A DNA stretch of 22,895 bases from Planctomycetaceae bacterium (lineage in GTDB: Bacteria > Planctomycetota > Phycisphaerae > SM23-33): assembly GCA_021371965.1 (NCBI GenBank), contig JAJFVE010000032.1, positions 1 to 22,895 on the forward strand, given 5' to 3'. A model generated the notes under the pieces. It was not told the origin of the DNA and did no database searches. It worked only from the letters and a program-made list of their open reading frames with translations. The translations under genes and the position numbers were made by a program. Shown one piece after another: positions 15,731 through 22,895 of this stretch. Positions within the stretch are counted from its first letter, which is position 1. Every line of letters starts with the position of its first letter.

Positions 15731-16102
15731 TCAGATCAGCAAGACGGTGCTGCTTAGAACCTCAGAGTCGATGGCGAAGAATTGCAGGGGGCTGGGGCAC
15801 CGACGCATCGGGCGCAGCGGCTTAATCGTGCCGGCGGCCAGCGCCGGGCGCTCGTGCGACTTGGGGCGATGCTGCTTGAGCGAGCATCGGGAGCCTGTGA
15901 GGCCTTTTACGGGAGCCTCACCGCAGGGGGAGCAGGAGCATCCGGAAGAGCCCGCCGATGCCTCGCCCGCGGCGCAGGCAGCCACAGGGCAGGGGCAGGA
16001 GGCGTCGGCCTCCTCGCACGGATGGGCCGGCGATGCCAGAGCCGTCGCCAGAATAAGGGCGACGCCAGCCAGCACTGCGACCGTGGGACGGTTCTTCTTC
16101 AT
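15731..16102 (-). CDS. Small Cys-rich exported protein, first gene of the metal efflux operon
   Basis: The 123-residue protein matches no family I recognise. Residues 1-26 are a clear Sec signal (MKKNRP, then VAVLAGVALILATALASPA). The mature part has nine Cys, eight of them within residues 29-73, several as CxC or CxxC (CPC, CSCSPC). The rest is Pro-, Ala- and Arg/Lys-rich, with a hydrophobic C-terminus. Its place ahead of the adaptor and pump, and its thiols, suggest a periplasmic metal chaperone or buffer analogous in role to CusF, though the sequence does not resemble CusF; this is inference. There is no ribosome-binding site, but a perfect TATAAT lies 8 nt before the ATG, so the mRNA is probably leaderless. 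The next in-frame Met is near residue 100. The adaptor start follows after 103 bp. Confidence 0.7.
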   Translation of the reverse strand: MKKNRPTVAVLAGVALILATALASPAHPCEEADASCPCPVAACAAGEASAGSSGCSCSPCGEAPVKGLTGSRCSLKQHRPKSHERPALAAGTIKPLRPMRRCPSPLQFFAIDSEVLSSTVLLI

Positions 16103-16110
16103 TCGCCGAT

Positions 16111-16139
16111 ATTATAGCGGCCCGTAGAGGCGGTGCCAA
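16111..16139 (-). promoter_or_regulatory. Near-consensus sigma70-type promoter of the metal efflux operon
   Basis: On the minus strand TTGGCA (16139-16134, 5/6) is followed by exactly 17 nt and TATAAT (16116-16111, 6/6). Transcription should start around 16104-16102, at or within two bases of the ATG at 16102, giving a leaderless message. The 17-nt spacer argues against the 19-20-nt spacers of MerR-type (CueR/ZntR) metal promoters. Confidence 0.75.
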
Positions 16140-16156
16140 ATCATTCGGCCGCCTCT
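16126..16156. promoter_or_regulatory. 8-bp inverted repeat around the -35 box, candidate operator
   Basis: AGAGGCGG (16126-16133) and CCGCCTCT (16149-16156) are exact reverse complements with 15 nt between them. The TTGGCA -35 element of the efflux promoter lies inside the loop. This geometry suits a dimeric repressor such as an ArsR, CopY or TetR-type protein, but no such regulator gene is in the window. Confidence 0.45.
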
Positions 16157-16273
16157 CACGCAGCACGGCAGCGCCTCAGCAGCGCGCCCAGGCCGGAATC
16201 GGCGTGATAATCATGTTCCACAGAATGCCATGAAAAATTGAAGGTCGCAGATTGGAAATTGATTTGGCCTCTC

Positions 16274-16302
16274 TTGACCTGATCGCGTTGCCTTGTTACG
16301 AT
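16274..16302 (+). promoter_or_regulatory. Promoter upstream of tRNA-Glu
   Basis: TTGACC (16274-16279, 5/6), a 17-nt spacer, and TACGAT (16297-16302, 4/6) predict a start near 16309, about 90 nt upstream of the mature tRNA 5' end. No protein gene intervenes. Confidence 0.55.
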
Positions 16303-16319
16303 TCTGTTCCTTCAGGAAA

Positions 16320-16390
16320 CCCGCAGCTTTTTGCGGGCTAGGCACAGACGGCCGTGATTGGCCTCTGTAACTGCAATGCTGTTTTTGCAG
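16320..16390 (+). other. tRNA leader with two hairpins
   Basis: CCCGCA-N6-TGCGGG (16320-16337) and CTGCAA-N8-TTGCAG (16371-16390) lie between the predicted start and the tRNA. The first, read on the minus strand, is followed by TTT and could act as a weak terminator for antisense reading. The rest of the gene-free stretch 16157-16397 shows no coding frame with credible character. Confidence 0.4.
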
Positions 16391-16397
16391 ACCCACT

Positions 16398-16470
16398 GCC
16401 CCCATCGTCTAGTGGCCTAGGATATCAGGTTCTCATCCTGGAGACAGGGGTTCGACTCCCCTTGGGGGTA
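16398..16470 (+). tRNA. tRNA-Glu, anticodon CTC
   Basis: The 73-nt cloverleaf starts with acceptor GCCCCCA (16398-16404) pairing with TGGGGGT (16463-16469), with discriminator A at 16470. The D-arm region resembles bacterial tRNA-Glu (TCGTCTAGTGGCCTAGGA). The anticodon stem TCAGG/CCTGG encloses the loop TTCTCAT, giving anticodon CTC. The T-arm is AGGGG-TTCGACT-CCCCT. The 3' CCA is not encoded, so it must be added by nucleotidyltransferase. Confidence 0.93.
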
Positions 16471-16477
16471 TGGGATC

Positions 16478-16512
16478 GCGGGCCAGTGTTCACGCACTGG
16501 CCCGCTTCATTT
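16478..16512 (+). terminator. Intrinsic terminator after tRNA-Glu
   Basis: GCGGGCCAGTG (16478-16488), the loop TTCACG, and the exact complement CACTGGCCCGC (16495-16505) are followed by TTCATTT. An 11-bp GC-rich stem starting 8 nt after the tRNA end makes it the tRNA's terminator. The T-tract is imperfect. Confidence 0.85.
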
Positions 16513-16631
16513 GGCGCCAGGCCCATGAGTGTCAGGAAATAAATAGTTCACTTGATGAATTGCTGGAGGGTATTGGCCGATTACTAAAGAGGCTTTCTTT
16601 TTGACACGTGGCCTCTGTTAAGGGCCGGCAT

Positions 16632-17207
16632 ATGAAAAAAGCACTCTCGACGTTGAAGATCGCGGGCATGCTTGGCGTGGCGGTGGCCTCGGTGTCTAAC
16701 TGGATCGACCAGGGCCTCCTCAAGGCCGGACGCACGCCCGGCGGGCACCGGCGCGTGCTGCCGGAAGACCTCATCACGTTTCTGCGCCGCCAGAACCTTC
16801 CCATTCCGCCGCAGATCATGCCGGCGCACCCCAAGGTGCTCGTCGTCGACGACGAAAAGCTCCTGGCCCAGTGGATCAGCGAGATGATCCTCTCGCAATA
16901 TCCCTCCTGCCAGGTCGCGCAGGCCCACGACGGATATGCGGCCGGCGACATGGTGGCCTCGCTCAAGCCCGACGTGGTCATCCTCGACCTGCGCATGCCG
17001 GGCATGGACGGCTTCGAGGTCTGCAAGCGGATCAAAGCCAAGCCCCACGCCGCCCACACCTGTGTGATCGCCGTGACGGCGATGCACTCCGACGAGGTCG
17101 AGCAGCGCATTCTCGAATGCGGCGCCGGCGCGTGTCTGCGCAAACCCATCGACGCCGATGTCCTGCTGACGCACGTGGAAGCCGCACTGGCGCATTTCCC
17201 CTGCTGA
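16632..17207 (+). CDS. Response regulator with N-terminal MerR/BldC-like HTH and C-terminal receiver
   Basis: This 191-residue cytoplasmic signalling protein has a reversed order. Residues 5-55 are an excisionase/MerR-like helix-turn-helix (KIAGMLGVAVASVSNWIDQG, then GRTPGGHRR, the typical wing). Residues 67-190 are a CheY-like receiver with acidic pocket D73-D74, phospho-acceptor D119 in ILDLRMPGMDG, T149 and K171 (RKP). DNA binding controlled by phosphorylation is the likely mode. ATG 16632 has AAGGG 7 nt upstream; the GTG at 16608 would add eight residues. It converges on the hybrid kinase gene, 31 bp between stops, which is a reasonable candidate partner. There is no dimerisation linker beyond about 12 residues (QNLPIPPQIMPAHP) and no output domain after the receiver. 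Confidence 0.88.
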   Translation: MKKALSTLKIAGMLGVAVASVSNWIDQGLLKAGRTPGGHRRVLPEDLITFLRRQNLPIPPQIMPAHPKVLVVDDEKLLAQWISEMILSQYPSCQVAQAHDGYAAGDMVASLKPDVVILDLRMPGMDGFEVCKRIKAKPHAAHTCVIAVTAMHSDEVEQRILECGAGACLRKPIDADVLLTHVEAALAHFPC

Positions 17208-17238
17208 TTCCATTCCCCTCAGCGACCTCAGCGGCTCA

Positions 17239-20200
17239 TTATTTCCGCACGCAAGCGCGGATGGCTTCGGCCAGGGCGTCGGAGGCGCCGCTCTTGGTCA
17301 GGTAGTTGCACGCCCCGGCCGCACGCATGGCGGCGGCCTGGTCGGCCTGTTCAAACATCGACAAGCCGATGATGCACACCTGCGGCGTCTGGGAGTGGAT
17401 GGCCCGCGTGGCCTCGATGCCGTTCATTCCCGGAAGCGAAATGTCCATCAGCACCACGTCGGGGTGCACCTGCTGCACGAGCAGGACGGCCGAGTCGCCG
17501 TCGCTGGCCTCGCCGACGATGACCATGTCCGGTTCTTCCCGAAGCAGCAGCGCCAACCCCTGGCGCATCACGATGTGATCGTCCACCAGCACCAGGCGGA
17601 TGCGCCCGTCGGGGGCCTGGCGGTGGGCGGGGGGAATCGACACCGACACGCGCCCCTGTCCGGACCGGGGCGCGGGCAGCGGGCACAGGAATGTAGCCGG
17701 GGCCGTCAGCGTAAAGCGGCTGCCCCGCTGCGGCGCCGAGTCGATCTCCATCCGCCCGCCCAGCAGTTCGATGCGCTCGGAAATGCTGAAGAGCCCGAAC
17801 CCGCCGGCGTCCCTGGCCCGAGTTCCGATCGCGCCCGCATCGAACCCCTGCCCCTGATCGACGACGGCGATGGTGATCACGCCCTCCTGGGACCAGGTCA
17901 CCCTGACGGCCGCGGACTTGACGCCGGCGTGCTTGACGACGTTGAAGAGCAGTTCCCGCGTCGCCTGAAAGAGCAGGACGGTGGTCTCCTCGGAGATTCC
18001 GGGCATCATGTCCGGTGCGTCCAGGTCGACGGTCAGGGCGTGTTTTTCCTGCATCCATCGCCCCAGCCACTCCAGCGCCGCGACGAGTCCGCCTTCATAG
18101 AGGATCGGCGGGCTCAGCTCGGCCGTCAGCGAGCGGGAGGTCTGGATCGACTCGGAGATGAGTTCATCGACGCCGGCGACGCCGGTGCGAACGGTCGGAT
18201 CGCTCGAGCGGTCGAGCATCGCCAGGCGGAACTTGGCCCCGACGAGCAGTTGCTGGAGCCCGTCGTGGAGCACCTCGGCCAGGCGGTGGCGCTCGCGCTG
18301 CTCGGTGAGGGTCAGTTCCGACGCCAGGGCCCGCAGTTGATGGGTCCGGTCGCGCAGGGCGCTTTCGGCGCGCTTGCGCTCGGTCACGTCGATGCCCATC
18401 TCCATCACCAGCAGCGACCCGTCGGTGTCGGTGAAGGGAAAATCGGAGACGTCGTAGTCGCGATCATCGGGGCCGGTCCATTCCCAGCGATGGGGTTTCT
18501 GGGTCTTCATTGCAACGTACGACTGGCAGTCTTCGCACGGTTCGCTGCGGTTGAAGAGGTACTCGTAGCAGCGCCTGCCGTTAGATTTGCCGAACCGCTG
18601 CTCGAAGAAGCGATTGGCGAAGGGCACGCGATGGTCTGCCGACAACAGCACCACGTACGCCGGAAGGGTCTCCAGCACGTCGTAGAGCCGCTGGCGTTCG
18701 GCCTTCAGGGTCTGGCCCACCTCGACGAGTGCGGCGGTGCGCTGGGCGACCCGCTGCTCAAGTTCTTCCTTGGCCTGGAGCACGGCCTGCTGCGCCCGGA
18801 TGCGATGCATGGCGCTGGCGACCAGTTGGCTTACCGACTCCATGACCTCGATTTCATCGGCAGTAAACCGCGGCCGCGACCGCGTGCCGAATGACAGCGT
18901 GCCGATGAGCCGCCCTTCGACCATGAGCGGGTGGCAGCAGTACGCCTGGATTCCGTAAGACTTCACCAGGTCCGTCCGCGAGTCGGCGGTCAAGGCGATG
19001 TCCTCGGCGATGATTCTCTGCCCGTCGCGCGCGACGCAGCCGCAGACGGCGACTCCGAAATCAAGCCATTCGATCCGGTGGGCTTCCTCGTCGGGGATGC
19101 CCGCGCAGGCGTTGAGTCGCAGCCGCCCCGACGGCTCGTCGAACAAGAAATTGAAGAATGTCTGGCAGTCCAGGAAGTCCATGACTTTGCGGCAGAGGTC
19201 CTCGACGATGCCCTGGGGGTTGTCGCTCTGGAGCAGCCGGGCCGCCGTCTGGGACAGCAGCGCATTGCGCCGGTCGTCCCATTTCAAGGCCTCCTCGGCC
19301 CGCTTTCGCTCGGTAATGTCCTGAACCGAAACGTTGATCCCGATTGCCTGGCCGCCCTCGTCTTTCAGGGGAACCCATTGTTCTATCCAATGCCTTTGGA
19401 TCGCTGGGTCATCCAGATCGGCTCCGGTGACTTCGACGTCCAATACCGGTTGGCCGGTCTTGAAGATGCGATCGGCAATCTCCTGCGCCTGCTGGGCCAT
19501 GTCCGGCACCACCTGGCGCAGGGACTTGCCGATGTGGTCGGCGGCGGGCAGACCGTTCATCTGGGCCAGTCGTTCGTTGACTCGCACAAAGCAAAGGCGC
19601 CGATCGAGTACTGCCAGCCCGATCGGCGAAGAAGCGTAGATGGCCTCGATTTCCGAAAGCTGCCGCCGCGAGAGTGCTTCCCTTTCCTGCCGGGCCTGCT
19701 CGGCTCGCTTGCGGTCGGTGATGTCCGAGTGAATCCAGAGCCGTCCCTGCGGTCTTGCGTCGACCTGGAGGGGAATGTAGTCCCGCAGGATTGTTCGCCC
19801 GTCGGCCATCGCGAGCTCCTCGCCCCTGACGGGCTGGCCGCTCTGCACGATCTGGCGGATGTGCTGGAACGCCTGGTCGGGGTTCTGGTAGCAGGGCCTG
19901 ATCTTCTCCAACAACTCGGGCGAAGACATGCCTACCAGATCCGCGGGGAGCTCTTTGAAGCCGAAGTAGTCGCAGAACGCCTGGTTGGCGAATTCAACCC
20001 GCCCTTCCTCTGTCACCAGCAGCACGCTGCAGTACATCCCCGCGAACATGTAATAGAATCGCTGAAGCGCCGCCTTGAGGGCGTCTTGGGCCCGCTGGCG
20101 CTCGGTAATGTCGCGGATGACCGAAACGGCCATCTTCCTGGCGCCGTGGTCGAACACGTGCGTCGTGAGCTCGACCGGAACTTGCCTGCCATCCTTGGCG

Positions 20201-22041
20201 ATGAGCATCTTCTCGTGGATCACGACCCCGTCTCGTCCCAGGCGCTCCCTTTCCTGAGTCTCGAGCACCTTCTGCCCCGGGGCGAGAATGCCTGCGGCAG
20301 AAAGTTCGCCCATCTCTTCCAGCGTGTAGCCCAGCATCCGGCAGATGGCCGGATTGGCCTGGATAAAATTGCCGTGGGAAGTTTCCGAGATCACTTCGTG
20401 CATGACCACGCCGTCGGCGGCCGTCTGAAAGAGCAGTTCCTGCTGCTCCCAGCTTTCGCGCAGCGCCTCGTCGGCCTGCTTGCGGTCGGTGATATCGAAG
20501 TGGGTGACAACGGCGCCGCCGCTACCTTCATCGAGCGGCACGGCCGTCATGTAGAACCATCGCTGCTGCACGGGGCTGTGGCAGGGATACTCCATCGTGA
20601 ACTGGCTGAGCGTGCCGTGCAGGACGGCCTCGATGCCCGACAGGGCGCGCTGGGCGTCCGCATCGGCGTCGGCGGCCGCACGGCGGCAGATGTCGAGATA
20701 ATTGCCCCCTGCCGTCACGTCCGGCGAGTGCTCCGCGCCGTTGCTTTGAGCGAACTGCGTCCAGGCGTGGTTGACGGCCACGATGAGGCCCTTCTTGTCG
20801 AGCACGGCGATGTGGGCGGGCAGGGCCTGCATGGCGCGGTGGTTGAGTTCACTCCTGGCATGGGCGTGGGCGCGATGCAACGCTTCGGCCACGGCGCTGA
20901 TCATGGTTCCGCCGGCCAGAAACATACCCATCCCGACCCACCCGGCGTACATGTACTCGCCGAGGCTACCTACCGGCTCGATCCAGAAGTAGTCGGCCGC
21001 TATTCCTGCAACAATTGTGGCGACGATCCCCGGCCCCAATCCCCCGTACAGCGCCGCCAGCACCACGGCGGGAAAGAACGTGATGAAAGGCGCCTCAATT
21101 GCCGGCGATTTCGGAAAGGCCATTTGAACCGCGGTGCCAACCGCGACGGCGACGACCGCAACGGTATATCGATACAGGGGCTTATCCCCGGCCACAAAGG
21201 CGATTTTGCAGGTGGGCGATTCGCGCCGCGATAGCACCGCCACCAGCATGTAGACCCCGCCCAAGTACTGGGCTGCCCGGCTGGCCCACGAGAGCGGGTC
21301 TCCAAGGACCGAAACGGACATTACTCCCAGCAGCCCCGCCGCCATCAACACCATCGAGAGACTGTACCAGTGAGCGAATGCGGATCGCCGGGCGCGGTTC
21401 GACGCCCACAACAGGCCGGCAGTGGTCGCGTATACCGCGATGGTCGCTGCCACCACCATCTGGCGAGGCAACTTGCCGCCTTCGCCCTGGACAAAGAAGA
21501 CCGGCAGCCTGCCGTAAATGGACAGCCACATGAGGCCGCCAAGAATTGCCAGCACGACCACAATGGCCACGGCCACCAATAGTCCTCTGAGGCGCAATCG
21601 CCCCACCGGCCGCACCCACAGCGCCACTCCGGCCAGGTGGCATACAGCCGCCATCAATGAGCAACGGGTGTAAACGGTCACCACCATGTTGGCGTCCATG
21701 CCCGATGGCGACTTGGCCATGCCCGCCAAGACGCCTGCGGTGGCTCCCATCGCCAGGATAAGCGCGCCGCAACCCAGCAGGAGCAGTCCCGCCGGTCCGC
21801 CGGCCAGAAACGCCCGCCCGGCCAGAAACGTCACGATCAGCAAGGTCAGCGTGAGGAAGATGAAGTTCAGACCCAGCAGCGCCGCGGGCGACTCGTACGG
21901 CGTCCGCGGACCGGCAACCCGCAAGACCAGCATCAACGTCAGCAGGACGGGTATGGGCAGCCAGGCCCATCGCGTCCACCACGAGGAGAACTCATGGCGC
22001 AGCTGCGGTGCAGACTCAGCGGCGGAGTCGATGGATGTCAT
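17239..22041 (-). CDS. Large membrane hybrid histidine kinase: multi-TM, DUF4118-like, 5 PAS, GAF, HisKA_3, HATPase, receiver
   Basis: The 1600-residue sensor begins with about seven membrane helices (residues 25-270, no named family recognised). A KdpD/DUF4118-like four-helix part follows (about 285-385, FITFFPAVVLAALYGGLGPG). PAS domains lie near 404-516, 530-648, 663-776 and 796-912, each ending in a DITxRxxA linker. A GAF domain (925-1082), a coiled coil and a fifth PAS (1120-1220) with C1158, C1169 and C1172 come next. The kinase core is NarX-type HisKA_3 with H1259 in EVLHDGLQQ, then HATPase_c with N1367 in ELLFNVVKHAG and a GFGLFSISER lid area. A NarL-type receiver (1482-1600, phospho-acceptor D1533) ends the protein without the usual LuxR-type HTH. 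An in-cis phosphorelay is likely. The signal is unknown; redox, light or small ligands are all possible. ATG 22041 has AGGGA about 10 nt upstream. Confidence 0.9.
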   Translation of the reverse strand: MTSIDSAAESAPQLRHEFSSWWTRWAWLPIPVLLTLMLVLRVAGPRTPYESPAALLGLNFIFLTLTLLIVTFLAGRAFLAGGPAGLLLLGCGALILAMGATAGVLAGMAKSPSGMDANMVVTVYTRCSLMAAVCHLAGVALWVRPVGRLRLRGLLVAVAIVVVLAILGGLMWLSIYGRLPVFFVQGEGGKLPRQMVVAATIAVYATTAGLLWASNRARRSAFAHWYSLSMVLMAAGLLGVMSVSVLGDPLSWASRAAQYLGGVYMLVAVLSRRESPTCKIAFVAGDKPLYRYTVAVVAVAVGTAVQMAFPKSPAIEAPFITFFPAVVLAALYGGLGPGIVATIVAGIAADYFWIEPVGSLGEYMYAGWVGMGMFLAGGTMISAVAEALHRAHAHARSELNHRAMQALPAHIAVLDKKGLIVAVNHAWTQFAQSNGAEHSPDVTAGGNYLDICRRAAADADADAQRALSGIEAVLHGTLSQFTMEYPCHSPVQQRWFYMTAVPLDEGSGGAVVTHFDITDRKQADEALRESWEQQELLFQTAADGVVMHEVISETSHGNFIQANPAICRMLGYTLEEMGELSAAGILAPGQKVLETQERERLGRDGVVIHEKMLIAKDGRQVPVELTTHVFDHGARKMAVSVIRDITERQRAQDALKAALQRFYYMFAGMYCSVLLVTEEGRVEFANQAFCDYFGFKELPADLVGMSSPELLEKIRPCYQNPDQAFQHIRQIVQSGQPVRGEELAMADGRTILRDYIPLQVDARPQGRLWIHSDITDRKRAEQARQEREALSRRQLSEIEAIYASSPIGLAVLDRRLCFVRVNERLAQMNGLPAADHIGKSLRQVVPDMAQQAQEIADRIFKTGQPVLDVEVTGADLDDPAIQRHWIEQWVPLKDEGGQAIGINVSVQDITERKRAEEALKWDDRRNALLSQTAARLLQSDNPQGIVEDLCRKVMDFLDCQTFFNFLFDEPSGRLRLNACAGIPDEEAHRIEWLDFGVAVCGCVARDGQRIIAEDIALTADSRTDLVKSYGIQAYCCHPLMVEGRLIGTLSFGTRSRPRFTADEIEVMESVSQLVASAMHRIRAQQAVLQAKEELEQRVAQRTAALVEVGQTLKAERQRLYDVLETLPAYVVLLSADHRVPFANRFFEQRFGKSNGRRCYEYLFNRSEPCEDCQSYVAMKTQKPHRWEWTGPDDRDYDVSDFPFTDTDGSLLVMEMGIDVTERKRAESALRDRTHQLRALASELTLTEQRERHRLAEVLHDGLQQLLVGAKFRLAMLDRSSDPTVRTGVAGVDELISESIQTSRSLTAELSPPILYEGGLVAALEWLGRWMQEKHALTVDLDAPDMMPGISEETTVLLFQATRELLFNVVKHAGVKSAAVRVTWSQEGVITIAVVDQGQGFDAGAIGTRARDAGGFGLFSISERIELLGGRMEIDSAPQRGSRFTLTAPATFLCPLPAPRSGQGRVSVSIPPAHRQAPDGRIRLVLVDDHIVMRQGLALLLREEPDMVIVGEASDGDSAVLLVQQVHPDVVLMDISLPGMNGIEATRAIHSQTPQVCIIGLSMFEQADQAAAMRAAGACNYLTKSGASDALAEAIRACVRK

Positions 22042-22149
22042 TGCGATTGTTCCCTGGAAGGTAGAAAGGGAATAGCGCGTTCGTGAAGTTAACTCGGAAT
22101 GTTCAACCTGTGAATCGGAAAAGGGCTGATTTTATGATAGGGAAAACTC

Positions 22150-22895
22150 TTAGCGCCGCCTGCGGCGTTTCTGCTCTACTGGCGCCGGCTCCGTGGCAAG
22201 CGTAGTCGGGACTCTGCGCCGCCAAGCCCAGATCAGCAGGCCCACGCCGGCTGCCAGAGGGATCAGCGAGAGGATCTGGCCCATCGTCACCACCGATTCC
22301 CATGGACCGACCTGGAACTCCTTGAAGAACTCCACGCCGAAACGCCCGGCGAAATACAGCGTCAGGAACAGTCCGGTCATCATTCCCAGTGGACGTTTCT
22401 CGCGGCCGGCCCAGCGGTCGGCCAGATACAGCGCCAGCAGCACCCCCAGACCCAGGGCGAACTCGTAGAGCTGCGACGGATGCCGCGCCACGGCCCCGTG
22501 GTCCTGGTAATGCGTGAAACGCACCGCCCAGGGGACGCTGGAGGCACGGCCGACAATCTCGGAATTCAGGAAGTTGCCCATGCGGATTCCCGCGGCCGCC
22601 ACGGCGGCAGACATCGCGAAGCGGTCCGTCAGCTCCAGCACGCGCAGGTGGTTCTTGCGGGCGAACAGGATCAGCGCCACAGTCAGGCCGATCGTCGCCC
22701 CGTGGCTGGCCAGGCCGCCCTGCCAGAAGAACAGGATCGACACCGGGTCGGCCAGGAAACGCTCGGGCTCGTAAAACAGGCAATGCCCCAGCCGCGCGCC
22801 GGCAAAGGTGGCCACCACGCCCCAGACGAGGAACTTGTCGATCAGGGCCGGCGAGTGCCCGCCGCGCAGCATCTGCCGCCGCCAGAACCAGAACG
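22150..22895 (-). CDS. lgt: Prolipoprotein diacylglyceryl transferase (Lgt), N-terminus missing
   Basis: This inner-membrane enzyme moves diacylglycerol from phosphatidylglycerol to the lipobox Cys of prolipoproteins, the first step of lipoprotein maturation. The frame is open to the window edge (FWFWRRQ precedes MLRGG), so perhaps 40-60 residues are missing. Landmarks are FAGARLGHCLFYEPERFLADP, GGLASHGATIG (the conserved His-Gly site), IRMGNFLNSEIVGR (the Lgt signature with Arg, Asn and Glu), RHPSQLYE, and AGRFGVEFFKEFQ with the late essential Arg-Glu. The C-terminus has a last membrane helix and an Arg-rich tail (KRRRRR). The kinase gene follows on the same strand after 108 bp; a shared transcript is possible but there is no functional reason for it. 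Confidence 0.95.
   Translation of the reverse strand, partial: FWFWRRQMLRGGHSPALIDKFLVWGVVATFAGARLGHCLFYEPERFLADPVSILFFWQGGLASHGATIGLTVALILFARKNHLRVLELTDRFAMSAAVAAAGIRMGNFLNSEIVGRASSVPWAVRFTHYQDHGAVARHPSQLYEFALGLGVLLALYLADRWAGREKRPLGMMTGLFLTLYFAGRFGVEFFKEFQVGPWESVVTMGQILSLIPLAAGVGLLIWAWRRRVPTTLATEPAPVEQKRRRRR

Noticed and set aside
16111..16139. MerR-type (CueR/ZntR) metal-responsive promoter
   Set aside because: The spacer is exactly 17 nt with good -35 and -10 boxes, not the 19-20 nt that MerR activators require.
16211..16405. Minus-strand frame of 64 codons in the tRNA leader
   Set aside because: It overlaps the tRNA-Glu 5' end and leader hairpins and has no ribosome site or recognisable sequence.
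18931..21234. Plus-strand open frame of 767 codons
   Set aside because: It is antisense to the hybrid kinase, a high-GC artefact with no recognisable protein features.
22042..22149. Promoter or terminator between lgt and the kinase gene
   Set aside because: A TAAAAT-like -10 is present on the minus strand but without a matching -35, and there is no hairpin with a T-tract.

Overview
The window is a GC-rich bacterial segment that most resembles a planctomycete, probably of the Phycisphaerae type. The evidence is a planctomycete-style PQQ-like beta-propeller protein, a giant PEP-CTERM protein built of 'autotransporter-associated' beta-strand repeats, a large PAS/GAF hybrid kinase, and two intergenic copies of a small hairpin (GCATGGGC-GAGAC-GCCCATGC) that I know as a dispersed repeat in planctomycete genomes. 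The phylum assignment is inference. I could not run a search.

Layout. (1) 3-1340, plus strand: 3' part of a PQQ-like propeller protein, cut by the window start. (2) 1392-2933, minus: exported GH20 beta-N-acetylhexosaminidase. (3) 3211-10428, minus: 2405-residue surface or secreted repeat protein with a C-terminal PEP-CTERM anchor. Sixteen repeat motifs lie in duplicated super-modules. Its upstream region (10429-10678) holds a perfect 9-bp inverted repeat and a run of ten G. (4) 16102-10679, minus: heavy-metal efflux operon of a small Cys-rich exported protein, a lipoprotein adaptor (CusB type) and an RND pump (CusA/CzcA type). A near-consensus promoter (TTGGCA-N17-TATAAT) sits so close to the first ATG that the mRNA should be leaderless. 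(5) 16274-16512, plus: a tRNA-Glu(CTC) with its own promoter and a strong terminator. (6) 16632-17207, plus: response regulator with an N-terminal MerR/BldC-like HTH ahead of the receiver. It converges on (7) 17239-22041, minus: a 1600-residue membrane hybrid kinase. (8) 22150-22895, minus: most of lgt, cut by the window end.

How the genes work together. The efflux genes form a coherent unit. The Cys-rich protein and the His/Cys-rich adaptor could bind metal in the periplasm, and the pump moves it outward. No outer-membrane factor is present. The pump carries an extra CxxH...CxxC zinc-ribbon-like insert in its periplasmic part, a motif more often seen in the adaptor. The adaptor is a lipoprotein, so it is a substrate of the Lgt-dependent pathway, although lgt itself is simply a neighbour. 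The kinase and the HTH-receiver protein are tail to tail with 31 bp between them and are a plausible signalling pair, but nothing in the sequence proves this. The strongest candidates for something not well described are the leaderless Cys-rich gene with its operator-like repeat, the metal-ribbon insert in the RND pump, and the HTH-first response regulator.
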